64,000 bases of DNA from Beijerinckiaceae bacterium (GTDB lineage: Bacteria > Pseudomonadota > Alphaproteobacteria > Rhizobiales > Beijerinckiaceae): NCBI GenBank assembly GCA_004564215.1, contig CP024846.1:930001-994000 (forward strand), written 5' to 3'. Positions 39,718 through 48,412 of this stretch are shown here, piece after piece. The translations under genes and the position numbers were made by a program. Position 1 is the stretch's first letter. Every line of letters starts with the position of its first letter. The notes below the pieces were generated by a model. The model saw only the letters and a program-made list of their open reading frames with translations. It was not told the origin of the DNA and ran no database searches.

Positions 39718-40871
39718 CTCATCAACACTCCGGCATCAATGAGAGCATCCAGGCCGACTTTCCGCTTTGCGTCCCAACTCTTACCTTTGAGATATTCACG
39801 TGGGGAAATATAGCCAAAGTCCTCATTCGGCGTCATATACCATCCCGTAATCTCCCAATGCTTCAAGGTCGGGATACGAACGAGATTATCCGGCGCATCG
39901 ATGTCCTCTCGCGAATAGCCATCCCTTTCTGCCGAGGTCTGCTCCACAATATGATGGACCTCGTACCCTTTCTCAGGCTTGCCGACATTCCTCTGTAGCT
40001 CATCGAGAGACTTTGGCTCATCGAGATAGGACTTTATGAACGGATATTTATCGTAAAGCCAAGCAACTGTTTCCGCCGCCGCTTCCAAGCCGACGATAAA
40101 CTCTCCCTCGGGTCCGAAAGCAGCACCGGCTAAAGCTCGCGCCAGCCACCTTGCCGCTAGCTTTGCAAAAGCATTGCGCAGCCTTTCTGAAAGCGGCTCA
40201 TCTTCCGGAATCTTTGGCGGCTGCTCCAAAGGTAGACCGCCGTTGTCCCCGATCCCGCCTCCAGACGGCGGCAGGGGCGTAATGACAATCTCCGGTAGTT
40301 GGATCGGCTTCTCGGGTGACGCACCGGCCGCCCCACCCTCGCCGCCCTGGAACCGTCCCCCTTCGCGCGATCCGGCGGGCACGCGCGGATGCTTCGATTC
40401 GTCCCAGCCGGCCGCCTTCGCGAGCAGACCCGCCGCTGGCGCATAATCCCTGAACAAAGGCAGATGCGCCGCGATATGTTCCGCGCGCCACAGCCTCGGC
40501 CCATACGCCCACGGCAGGTCCAGCGGCGCGATCCCGAGCGAACCGGCGACGGCACGCATCAGCGCCGCGCCATCGCTCGATAGATGCGTCAGGCCGCTCC
40601 CCTCCAGCGCCTTTTGCGCGCCCGCCTCGTCGCCTTCATTCAAGCGTCGCGCGGCAACATCAAGACAGCCCAAGACGGCCGACTCATTCGCCTGCGGACC
40701 ATGCAGCCGGGTTATCCAGAACCGCGCGACATCGGCCGCGATCGGAACACATGTTGGGCCGCGCTTTTCGGTCAGAGCGATGCCAGGCCACATCCAGACT
40801 GTACCGAAGCGGACGCGCAGCGCGCCGGGCGACAAGCGTCCGGTCGCTCTGCCAAAGACAAGAGCGTTCAT
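39714..40871 (-). CDS. Phage-borne polymorphic toxin with C-terminal HNH-like nuclease domain
   Basis: A 385-residue modular protein. Residues 1-155 form a domain I do not recognise, coded right after the portal gene. A junction motif, WDESKHPRVPAGSREGGRFQ (156-175), resembles linkers seen before toxin domains in alphaproteobacteria. A Pro/Gly-rich linker (~180-225) and a helical region (~226-290, ending WLYDKYPFIKSYLDEPKS) follow. The C-terminal domain has GYEVHHIVEQ (His306, His307), Asn329 in DNLVRIP and His338 in LKHWEITGW, the layout of an HNH/beta-beta-alpha-metal nuclease. The last 39 residues differ from those of the two orphan tips. The phage position recalls MuF-type toxins, but no MuF domain is visible. 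A DNA or RNA target cannot be told from sequence. Confidence 0.8.
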   Translation of the reverse strand: MNALVFGRATGRLSPGALRVRFGTVWMWPGIALTEKRGPTCVPIAADVARFWITRLHGPQANESAVLGCLDVAARRLNEGDEAGAQKALEGSGLTHLSSDGAALMRAVAGSLGIAPLDLPWAYGPRLWRAEHIAAHLPLFRDYAPAAGLLAKAAGWDESKHPRVPAGSREGGRFQGGEGGAAGASPEKPIQLPEIVITPLPPSGGGIGDNGGLPLEQPPKIPEDEPLSERLRNAFAKLAARWLARALAGAAFGPEGEFIVGLEAAAETVAWLYDKYPFIKSYLDEPKSLDELQRNVGKPEKGYEVHHIVEQTSAERDGYSREDIDAPDNLVRIPTLKHWEITGWYMTPNEDFGYISPREYLKGKSWDAKRKVGLDALIDAGVLMR

Positions 40872-40962
40872 GCAGAATCCGCGATGAGCTTACGGAAAAT
40901 CTTCGAAGGCGCGCTATCTGGTTATCGGCAGCGGCAGGCCTCAGTCCTGCGACCGACTTCGC

Positions 40963-42318
40963 CTATTCCGGCAATGCGACATAGCCGCCGGCCGTCAGCG
41001 CCATCGGCCTATTCGCCGACGCTTCCAGCAAAGGCTCATGTCCCAAAGCGGCGCGGGCCTCGTTGAGTGTCAGGATTCCTTTCGACGTATAGCTCGAAAG
41101 GATCGTCTCCTGCGTCAGGGGGTCCGTTTCGTGACCGGCATTCCAGACGAGTTCCAGATCCGATCCATCGAATTCGCTCGCGAGAATATCGTCGATGAGC
41201 GCCTTGACCCAGGCGAGGATTGGCGCGAGACCTTCTTCCTCGGCAAGTTCCTTCTGGGTGTCGGCGGTAGCCCGGTTCATCGGCTGAATAAGGGCCTGCG
41301 GCGAAATCGAAAAAGCAAAGCAGACGATCCGTGCAAGCCATTCGTCGAAAGGCCCCTTGAGTTCGGGCTCCTTCGTCTGGATAAAGGTTTTCGCGATCCC
41401 GCCAGGAACGAACTTGGCCCGGCGGCGGCGGCCGACATCTCCATCGAAATAGGCGTCCCAATATTTCTGGTAGGAAGCGATTTGATCCGGCGTCCAATTT
41501 TCGGGAACACCGATCAGGCTGTCGGGAATATTGCCTTCGGTGAAATAATCGAGAAGATATAATTGCCGGCGCAGTGCAATATTCACGGTCGTGACAATTT
41601 GCTCGACCGGACTCATCCCATAGACGCGATTGACGCGAAGATTGCGCGGCCGATAGATCAGATCGCGCATCGAATAATTGATGGCGGGATAGCCTTTCAA
41701 AATCTGCTGATAGGCTGCCGGATAGACGAGGGCGTCGCCATCCATATAAGGCTGCGGCGGACGACCCCAGGGATCGATCACCGGTTTGATCGTCGCGCCG
41801 TCGAGCGGCATCAATGCTTTTAGCCGACCGCCGCGATCGCGGCTCATATAGAGAGCCGGCGCGTCGGTGACAAAGACTTCTTCGAGCAGAATGCGCAGCC
41901 AATCGACAAAGCCGTGAATGCCGTCCGGGCGTGCGAAAAAGCCCTTCAGCGCCGCAATGCGTTGGCCATCTGCCGTGGAGCGTGCCGTCTTGTCACGCGC
42001 ATTGATGGTCCAGGACTGACCTGCAGCTTGATCCTTGCGTGTCTCGATAACGAGCCGCAGAAGATCGTAGCCATCCGCAAGCCCGCGCAAGGTTGCGAAG
42101 GTGATGGGCTCATAGGGGCGCGATAGCGTCGATAGGTTATAGCCGGCTGGATAGTCCCATTGCCGGCCGGCAATTTCGGGAGGCGCAAGCGGCGCGATCG
42201 GAGCCAAAGGCCCAAACCAGTTCGCCGCCTCCCCTGCCGCTGCGGTCCTTGTGAAGCTGACATTGACCTCATAGGGACTAAGCGACCAGCTTCTCTGCCC
42301 AGCGCCACGATCGGCCAT
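40963..42318 (-). CDS. Phage portal protein
   Basis: A 451-residue portal of the HK97/SPP1-like group, forming the ring through which DNA enters the capsid. It shows YEPITFATLRGLADGYDLLR, the RLVIETRKDQAAGQSWTINA region, SMRDLIYRPRNLRVNRVYGM and, in the C-terminal half, FDEWLARIVCFAFSISPQAL and TADTQKELAEEEGLAPILAW. It lies between the large terminase and the toxin gene. ATG at 42318. Confidence 0.9.
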   Translation of the reverse strand: MADRGAGQRSWSLSPYEVNVSFTRTAAAGEAANWFGPLAPIAPLAPPEIAGRQWDYPAGYNLSTLSRPYEPITFATLRGLADGYDLLRLVIETRKDQAAGQSWTINARDKTARSTADGQRIAALKGFFARPDGIHGFVDWLRILLEEVFVTDAPALYMSRDRGGRLKALMPLDGATIKPVIDPWGRPPQPYMDGDALVYPAAYQQILKGYPAINYSMRDLIYRPRNLRVNRVYGMSPVEQIVTTVNIALRRQLYLLDYFTEGNIPDSLIGVPENWTPDQIASYQKYWDAYFDGDVGRRRRAKFVPGGIAKTFIQTKEPELKGPFDEWLARIVCFAFSISPQALIQPMNRATADTQKELAEEEGLAPILAWVKALIDDILASEFDGSDLELVWNAGHETDPLTQETILSSYTSKGILTLNEARAALGHEPLLEASANRPMALTAGGYVALPE

Positions 42319-42375
42319 GCTGCTTCCTTCAAATTGAATGATTAAGATCGGATCCGCACCCGCGCCGGGGTAGAG

Positions 42376-43683
42376 TTACAAGCGCTTTCGGGCGTCGGCC
42401 TCGCGGCGATAGAACTCGATGATGCCGGTGCCATCATCGCCGCCAAAAAGATGCGTCAGGGCCCAGATCGCGGCATCCGCGTGATCGGGGCTACCGCCGC
42501 CGCTGTAACCGGTCGAGGAGAAGGCACAGAATTGATCCTCGAGCTTGATGAAGCGGCCCGCGTGATGCACCTGGCCCTGCGCATAGCGCACGGAAATCGG
42601 TTCGGCCCTGACCGCCTTGCCGCGGCTTGCGGTCACCAGACGAACCGGCACGTTGCGATCGGCCGCCTGGATCGTCGCGCGAACCATCTCGCCGCCAAAA
42701 TTGCTTTCGGCCACGATGCAGTCGGCGCGAAATTCATGAAAGGCCGTGACCGCCCGCCTGCCCCAGACCACTGGCGCTTCCCGGCAAGAGCGGTCCGCCA
42801 AAACATAGCAGTCGCCATCGAAACCTCTCGCTGCCACGATGATGCCGATCTCATCGGCGCCAAGATCGTCGCGTCCGGCCGCCCCCGATGGATCAACACC
42901 AATCACAATGGCCGCGCGTCTATCTATGGGGATATCCTCCGGGCCGCATCGGGAGGAGTCGATCACCTCATAGGTCCAGAGTGCGCCTTCGACTTCATCG
43001 ACATAGACCCCGTCATAGAAGCGCTTGCGTTGTTTTTCCGGGAGGTTTTCAAGACTGGTCAGGAATTCCGTCGAGAGATTGGCGAGATTGTCCGGCGGAT
43101 TTAGGAACGCACGCGCATAGTTTTCAGGATCCTTAAGGGGTTGCATTGAAACCGGATCGCGTTTGACGCCAAATAAAACGTTCGTCCAATGGGCCTTCCC
43201 GACCGGGTTGAGATCCACGAAAGCCCGCTGCTGAAGACCCTGTGTCGATTGCGCCAGCCGCGTCAAAGCGATCAGCGCGGAAGAATAAGGGATCTGCGAG
43301 GCCTCGTTGAGAAACACCGTCGCATACTCGAGCCCGAGGATCTTCTCCACCCTGTCCTTGTCGTCGAGCCCACCGATCCAAATGCGCGAGCCGTTGGGCA
43401 GAGCGAAATATCCATCCTGCCGACGCTCCTTGAACGCCACGCTGGGAAAGCAGAGCCGCGCCACTTGGGGAAGCGTATCGAGTGCGATCGATGCCCGCGC
43501 GGCATTGGCATGGAAACGCAAAATCGCGTGGCGGGACCCCTTCGCCTGGAGGGCGCGCATGACAATGGCACGAACGATGAGAAAGGTCTTGCCGGAGCGC
43601 GTGCCGCCCGCGAGACAGGTGTAACGCTGAGGGCCTTCCAGGAGACGGCGTGCCGCCTCCTGGCCTGCGCTAAATAAGACCAT
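42376..43683 (-). CDS. Phage terminase large subunit
   Basis: A 435-residue packaging ATPase-nuclease. Walker A is AGGTRSGKT (~25-33), Walker B is YATVFLNEAS (~120-129) and the motor C-like segment is RAFVDLNP. The nuclease domain starts with IVIGVDPSGAAGRDDLG (Asp264) and continues with ADCIVAESNFGGEMVRATIQ and, near the end, SPDHADAAIWALTHLFGG. It is the first structural gene of the minus-strand operon. No small terminase precedes it; the upstream 750 bp hold only repeats. Confidence 0.92.
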   Translation of the reverse strand: MVLFSAGQEAARRLLEGPQRYTCLAGGTRSGKTFLIVRAIVMRALQAKGSRHAILRFHANAARASIALDTLPQVARLCFPSVAFKERRQDGYFALPNGSRIWIGGLDDKDRVEKILGLEYATVFLNEASQIPYSSALIALTRLAQSTQGLQQRAFVDLNPVGKAHWTNVLFGVKRDPVSMQPLKDPENYARAFLNPPDNLANLSTEFLTSLENLPEKQRKRFYDGVYVDEVEGALWTYEVIDSSRCGPEDIPIDRRAAIVIGVDPSGAAGRDDLGADEIGIIVAARGFDGDCYVLADRSCREAPVVWGRRAVTAFHEFRADCIVAESNFGGEMVRATIQAADRNVPVRLVTASRGKAVRAEPISVRYAQGQVHHAGRFIKLEDQFCAFSSTGYSGGGSPDHADAAIWALTHLFGGDDGTGIIEFYRREADARKRL

Positions 43684-43787
43684 GCGCCATCCTGATTTCG
43701 ATGAATGATGATGCGGGTGAGAGCTGCTCGGTTGGCCGAGAGCTTTCTAAATCTCTGCCAAATTATGGGCTAGGCTTAACGCTGGTT

Positions 43788-43818
43788 GCTCGCTTCTAAG
43801 CTAAAGCAACAAGCGAGC
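43788..43818. repeat. Perfect 8-bp inverted repeat upstream of the terminase
   Basis: GCTCGCTT (43788-43795) and AAGCGAGC (43811-43818) form a perfect 8-bp stem around a 15-base loop. It lies between the 228-bp repeats and the terminase gene, 105 bp before the terminase start. There is no T-run. It could be a protein-binding site or a leader structure. Confidence 0.5.
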
Positions 43819-43881
43819 TTTGAGGGTCTGCCCGCAGACTGCTTCTGGGGGACGCCGGTTCGCTTCAAAAGGTGCGCGCAG

Positions 43882-44435
43882 TTCGGCCGCTGCATGCGCG
43901 TATATAGCTCTCACAAAGGCTCGCATGTCAACGCATCGGCAGCGTGCCGCTTTGCGCTGTCTTACATCATCGCAGCCGAAGATTTGAGACTCTGCCCTGC
44001 GATGAGGGCACGTGTTTTCGAGGACCCGTCGCGAGCGACACACAGGAACGCAATTCGCGTCGAGCGAACTTGCTACAAATGACGGAAGGGTGGAGAGGCA
44101 GCCACGCAATTCGGCCGCTGCAGGCGCGTATATAGCTCTCGCAAAGGCTCGCATGTCAACGCATCGGCAGCGTGCCGCTTTGCGCTGTCTTACATCATCG
44201 CAGCCGAAGATTTGAGACTCTGCCCCACGATGAGGGGCACGTGTTTTCGAGGATCCGTCGCGAACGACGCGCTGGAACGCAATTCGCGTCGAACGACTCA
44301 AGAGGAGTGATGGAAGTTTGGAGAGGCAGCCACGCAATTCGGCCGCTGCATGCGCGTATATAGCTCTCACAACCGTTTGCTTGTCAACGCATCGGCAGCG
44401 CGCCGTTTTGCGTCGTCTTACATCATCGCAGACCC
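43882..44435 (-). repeat. Three copies of a 228-bp direct repeat with promoter-like boxes
   Basis: The unit beginning TTCGGCCGCTGCA recurs at 43882, 44110 and 44338, exactly 228 bp apart; the third copy stops near 44435. Each copy carries, on the minus strand, TTGACA, 19 bp, TATATA, reading toward the terminase operon. Copies 1 and 2 contain a hairpin whose stem is TGCCCT/AGGGCA at 43993-44010 in the first and TGCCCC/GGGGCA at 44221-44239 in the second, so a T-A pair is replaced by C-G. A 189-codon frame crosses the repeats, but an indel shifts it between copies, so coding is unlikely. Confidence 0.75.
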
Positions 44436-44488
44436 GTCTTCAGGCTGCCTCCATTTTCCAGATAGCGGCGAGCGTCCTCTTGACAGCG

Positions 44489-45214
44489 TCAGCCCTGCAC
44501 AATTGCCGGCATTGAATCGTCCAACCGATATCCGAGGTATCGAACCGAATTGATGGGGTCATATCCGAGCTGACGACGCAATTTTTTGCGCAGCTTGCTG
44601 ACATGGCTTTCGACAACGTTCTCTTCAACATTTTCGTCAAAGATTCCGTAGATGGAATTGAAGATCTGGGATTTGCTGACCCGTCTTCCTCGGTTATTGA
44701 CCAAATATTCGAGGATTCTTCGTTCGCGCCGAGGCAAGGGCAGAGGCACGCCCCTGAGTTGTGGATCCCTTCCGTCGAAAAAGACTCGCAAATCGCCGAC
44801 TGTGGCTGAGTCGCGTTCGCAATCATGTCGTCGCCTGATTGCTCCAACCCGAGCCAGAATTTCACGGACATGGACGGGCTTGCGGACGACGTCGTCCACT
44901 CCGGCCGCAAAGAGATCCAGCGTTTGCTCGAGAGAAGGCGTCTCGTTCATGGCAATGACCGGAGCGCGCGAACGCTCCTTAATGATTTTTGGAAAAGTTT
45001 GCCGATTGCGGCAGTCCCCCAGAAGAAATGCCTCGACCGCGAAGAGATCGGCATCGGCCACTGTGCTCACCCATTCCTGAAACTCCTGCGGACAAAATCC
45101 AGCCGAGGAAACGCCTTCGCTGCCGAAACGGCTGCTATAGCCAGATGTTACGATCTCGCGTTCATCGATGATCACCAGCACTGAAGCCCCCAAGGAATCT
45201 TTGCTTTCGTTCAT
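44489..45214 (-). CDS. ftcR: Flagellar transcriptional regulator FtcR (OmpR-type response regulator)
   Basis: A 241-residue orphan response regulator that activates flagellar genes in Rhizobiales (Brucella FtcR, Sinorhizobium Rem). The receiver opens [20 protein letters not shown] and contains [20 protein letters not shown] and the family-specific [20 protein letters not shown]. The winged-helix DNA-binding domain includes [40 protein letters not shown], then [16 protein letters not shown] and the wing SVRYLGYRL. It is the last gene of the flagellar cluster and adjoins the prophage. In relatives flgE and the hook-associated genes usually follow it; here the prophage-side repeats do. Confidence 0.93.
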   Translation of the reverse strand: MNESKDSLGASVLVIIDEREIVTSGYSSRFGSEGVSSAGFCPQEFQEWVSTVADADLFAVEAFLLGDCRNRQTFPKIIKERSRAPVIAMNETPSLEQTLDLFAAGVDDVVRKPVHVREILARVGAIRRRHDCERDSATVGDLRVFFDGRDPQLRGVPLPLPRRERRILEYLVNNRGRRVSKSQIFNSIYGIFDENVEENVVESHVSKLRKKLRRQLGYDPINSVRYLGYRLDDSMPAIVQG

Positions 45215-45310
45215 TTGATATTAACAACTTATGATTTTTCGTCAATTGATATTTCCCGTTAAAGTTGTATTTCTCGCGTCAAAATCTGCACGCCATGTTC
45301 TGCCGGAGGG

Positions 45311-45952
45311 TCAATGGCAAAACGCGGTGGCATTTGCGGTCCAAGCTCCAAAGCCGCTCGCAACCATATTGGCGATCACCTGACAGACATACCGCTTCTG
45401 AGCCTGAATATTGCCGGGTCCCGCATGATAGCGTGCAGCCGCAAGCGTCCAGCTGCCTTCCCTTTCTTTGAGTTCCTTGAGAAAGCGCGCGGCGTAGGTG
45501 ACATTTTCATGCGGATTGAACATCGCCGCTGGCGACGGAAATCGGTTTGAATGAAAATAAAAATTGATCTGCATGCACCCGATATCGATGAGCCTCGCGC
45601 CGCTCCGACGCGCCTCGTCAAAACGGCGCAATGCATCTTCCAGATTGTCGCCGAAAAACGACGGACCTTCGATATTCAGCGCATAAGGATGCAACGAACC
45701 CCGCTGGCCCGTCTCCGTCATGCCGACAGCATAAAGGAGCGCCAAGGGGACATCATAGGTTTTCGCCGCCTGCGCCATTTCGCGTTCGCAAATATTGGCC
45801 GGTGCACCGTGGGCCGCCCGTCGGACGTCAAAGGTAAAGATCGCCGATACTGCGACCACCAATATGATCCTGAGCGTCCTCCGCAACTGCGGCCGCGGAA
45901 TTTCGACGACTCTCCTGCGTCGACGGGCGGTCGTTGGGACTTGGATCTCCAT
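45311..45952 (-). CDS. Lytic transglycosylase-like protein of the flagellar cluster
   Basis: A predicted periplasmic muramidase, thought to open the wall for the flagellar rod. After a basic N-terminus and a membrane segment (IILVVAVSAIFTFDV), the SLT fold shows LLYAVGMTETGQ with the catalytic Glu, then GCMQINFYFH and LAAARYHAGPGN. The start is uncertain: I use the ATG at 45952, which overlaps fliK by 125 bp; a TTG at 45886 would shorten the overlap. The gene order (motB, motC, fliK, transglycosylase, ftcR) matches rhizobial clusters. Confidence 0.82.
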   Translation of the reverse strand: MEIQVPTTARRRRRVVEIPRPQLRRTLRIILVVAVSAIFTFDVRRAAHGAPANICEREMAQAAKTYDVPLALLYAVGMTETGQRGSLHPYALNIEGPSFFGDNLEDALRRFDEARRSGARLIDIGCMQINFYFHSNRFPSPAAMFNPHENVTYAARFLKELKEREGSWTLAAARYHAGPGNIQAQKRYVCQVIANMVASGFGAWTANATAFCH

Positions 45953-47210
45953 TGGATCCGGTCGCTGATTGCTCTCTTCCGTTCGGCGCACCATCGATAC
46001 CCAGCCTCACATGTTCCGGTGGCGACTCTGAAGTCCTGATGACCAGAGCATCCATGACATAGCCTGCAGACCGTAGCTTGTCGGCAAGCAGGTCCTTGTC
46101 TTTCTCCATCAATCTCATGGTATCGGGGCGTTCGGCTGCCAGTTGCAGATCCAGCCGGGCACCTAAAAGGCGCATTCTGATGGTTACGCCACCCAAGGTT
46201 TCGGGCTCGAGTCTCAGCCGCAAGATTTGAACCCTCGCTGCGGAGGCATGGGGACCGGCCCCGGCCGCGCCGCGCCCGCCACTTGGAATTTCATTGGCGT
46301 CGCCGGCCTCAGGATGGTCAGCACTGGCTGAAGCTGCGACGAGATCGGCAATTTGAACGGCAGGTGAAACCTCACGGGCCACCCCGAGATGGGTTTGATG
46401 ATCCAGGACCGAAACCTTGATCCGCGCTGCAGGCGCAACTTCAAAATCCTCGCCTCCCTTTCGATTTAACGTCGGAGACAGTTGACCGTCCGACTCCGTT
46501 TTACGCAGATCAAGCTTTACGGTCAGGGGCATATGATTTGAAGGCGTTGGGCCGTTGGGTTTCAAGGCAGGCTGGAGGACAGGCCCAAATGCGGACGTTG
46601 CGTGAGGCATATCGCCGGAAACATAAACCACCTCGGCTTTCGGTGAACAGATCTCGGTGCCTACACGTGGCTCGGCGCCCCAGTTGCGTGGGAGGGCCGC
46701 TTCCGACATCGCGCTCACTTCGAAGTCCGTTGGGAACTCACCGGCTGGATTCGCATGAATCGCATTCGGCCTGCTTCGCGCCAAAGGATCGGAGGCAACG
46801 CCAATACCTGTGCCTAAAGCCTCCGCCGTTATTGAAGAGAAAACCCTGGAATGTTCGGGAAATTGACCGGGGTTCCTGCTATGCGATTGCCTAGAGGCGG
46901 TTGCTAAGCCCGACCTCAAGTCAAAGGTTTCGGTTCCCGGTTCGCCTTGCTCATCCGGAGCTGAACTTTCCTTTGCGTCCAAGATATTTTGATCAGTAGG
47001 GGATAATCGAGCAGACGGCATAGATTGAAGGGGCGGCCCCTTAACCGCACCGTCCAGCCTATGCAATTGGCAGAGTTGCTCATCGAAGCCTGTCGCGGAA
47101 TTCGAGCCGGAGCGTGTGCGATCGACGCCACCCCTCGTCCGGGAGGCCGTGGACGCCACAACCTCAAGGGAAGCCCGGGCGCTTTTATAGGATCCCCCGA
47201 CACCGTTCAA
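45828..47210 (-). CDS. fliK: Flagellar hook-length control protein (FliK/MotD type)
   Basis: A 460-residue protein that measures hook length and switches export specificity. Most of it is low-complexity and poorly conserved, as is normal. The conserved C-terminal core is at ~325-400: ILRLRLEPETLGGVTIRMRL, then GARLDLQLAAERPDTMRLME and DLLADKLRSAGYVMDALVIR. Its ATG overlaps the motC stop by 4 bp. In Sinorhizobium the same position was first named motD. Confidence 0.88.
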   Translation of the reverse strand: MNGVGGSYKSARASLEVVASTASRTRGGVDRTRSGSNSATGFDEQLCQLHRLDGAVKGPPLQSMPSARLSPTDQNILDAKESSAPDEQGEPGTETFDLRSGLATASRQSHSRNPGQFPEHSRVFSSITAEALGTGIGVASDPLARSRPNAIHANPAGEFPTDFEVSAMSEAALPRNWGAEPRVGTEICSPKAEVVYVSGDMPHATSAFGPVLQPALKPNGPTPSNHMPLTVKLDLRKTESDGQLSPTLNRKGGEDFEVAPAARIKVSVLDHQTHLGVAREVSPAVQIADLVAASASADHPEAGDANEIPSGGRGAAGAGPHASAARVQILRLRLEPETLGGVTIRMRLLGARLDLQLAAERPDTMRLMEKDKDLLADKLRSAGYVMDALVIRTSESPPEHVRLGIDGAPNGREQSATGSNGDPSPNDRPSTQESRRNSAAAVAEDAQDHIGGRSIGDLYL

Positions 47211-48412
47211 TTCCGCTTCCCTTTCAGCAATTCGTCGGTTTCTCCGAGCTTTCGATGGGCAAGATCCATAAGCGCGGATAGGGAGCCGCCCTCCCCCGCT
47301 TCGTCGCGAGCAAGCGAGCTTCGATCGTTAGATTCTGAAGCGCTCGCCGCCGCCACGACCTCTGGATCGTTGCGAATAAGGCTTCCGAGCGAAACGATCG
47401 CTTCTTTGAGCTGAAGGTCCGGTTTCGGGAGAAGCGCTGGGTCGATCCTTTCCAGTTCACTTTGCCCCGCTTCAATTTGATTGGTTAGAATCAATGCCGC
47501 ACTTTGATAGAGTTTCGCCCGTGCGTTTTCGATGCTCCCCGCCTTGGACAATTGAACCGCCTTCCCGGAGGCAAAGACGGTCGAACCTACCTTGCCGTTC
47601 AAGACAGACGTATGAGCGATCTGCAAATACAGCCTGAGCTGCTCCAGGGAATCGAGTTCACTCAGCAAGTTCTCAATTTTCCAAAATGACGCAGTCTCGC
47701 CTGTCAAACAAAACCGTATGATCGAAGATGCAAAACGCTGACGAAAATTATCGAAATAGACCGACCTCGGAAAACGCCACAAATACTGTCGGGATAACGA
47801 GGCAAATTTGTCGAAGTCGGCAAGCTCATCGGCAAGAATGAGTTCGCGGCGCAAAGCCGTCTCCTCGACAAGGGTTCCGGGCGCCAAAATGCGGGCCTGA
47901 TCGAGAAACCCGATTGCGGCCTTTGGATCGTCTTTTGCAACGAGGGTAGATTGAACGATTGCGATGTGGCCGCGGACTGTCGACGCCAGGGCCCTCGCAT
48001 CGATTGGCAAGAGGATTTTTTTTGCTTCCGCATCGCGGCCCTCCATAAAAGCGAGGGCGCCCCGCATCAGCTCCAGATCAGATTCTGGACTGAGCGCAAT
48101 CTCCAATCCCCGTCGAAGGAGTTTGGATTTGCCCCCGCTTAATGAAAAAATCACTGCGGCCTGGGCATTTTTTGCCTCCCGCCAGACCTCGCGATCAGAG
48201 GCGAGCAAGCGAGCGGAGATCTGCTCCATCGCCTTGGGCAGATTTTCCTTAACCGCCGCGTTTCCCAGAACGATCTGATCTTGGAGGGCTTGAAATGATC
48301 GGATGATTTCAAAAGGCTGTTTGCCCTCCAGCCGAATTTGGGTTTGCGCCGCCGCCTGTCCAGCGTAAGCAGCAACAACCGCCGCACAAAGAGCGTATCT
48401 CGCGCGCTTCAT
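47207..48412 (-). CDS. motC: Motility protein MotC
   Basis: A 401-residue periplasmic motor protein specific to Rhizobiales, which supports MotB. The signal peptide (YALCAAVVAAYAGQAAAQ) follows the ATG at 48412, which overlaps the motB stop (TGATG). Recognisable blocks are QPFEIIRSFQALQDQIVLGN, REVWREAKNAQAAVIFSLSG, IRFCLTGETASFW-type sequence and the helical C-terminus. The 60 residues of upstream open frame lie inside motB. Confidence 0.9.
   Translation of the reverse strand: MKRARYALCAAVVAAYAGQAAAQTQIRLEGKQPFEIIRSFQALQDQIVLGNAAVKENLPKAMEQISARLLASDREVWREAKNAQAAVIFSLSGGKSKLLRRGLEIALSPESDLELMRGALAFMEGRDAEAKKILLPIDARALASTVRGHIAIVQSTLVAKDDPKAAIGFLDQARILAPGTLVEETALRRELILADELADFDKFASLSRQYLWRFPRSVYFDNFRQRFASSIIRFCLTGETASFWKIENLLSELDSLEQLRLYLQIAHTSVLNGKVGSTVFASGKAVQLSKAGSIENARAKLYQSAALILTNQIEAGQSELERIDPALLPKPDLQLKEAIVSLGSLIRNDPEVVAAASASESNDRSSLARDEAGEGGSLSALMDLAHRKLGETDELLKGKRN

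Larger units (their letters stand above)
10303..43683. mobile_element. Prophage, tailed-phage type with GTA-like tail tip
   Basis: A contiguous block of phage functions: early genes and an S24-type repressor with its operators, a lysis group, tail-tip and tail genes, head genes, portal and large terminase. It abuts lipase/ParB-like genes on the left and flagellar regulator ftcR on the right. No integrase, excisionase, replication gene or small terminase was recognised, and I could not find attachment-site repeats by eye. The element may therefore be defective, domesticated or mobilised in trans. The real ends may lie between 9.4 and 10.3 kb on the left and between 43.7 and 44.45 kb on the right. 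Confidence 0.85.

Noticed and set aside
43801..44370. 189-codon minus-strand frame across the 228-bp repeats
   Set aside because: A one-base indel between copies changes the reading in part of each unit, so the frame is not conserved as protein.
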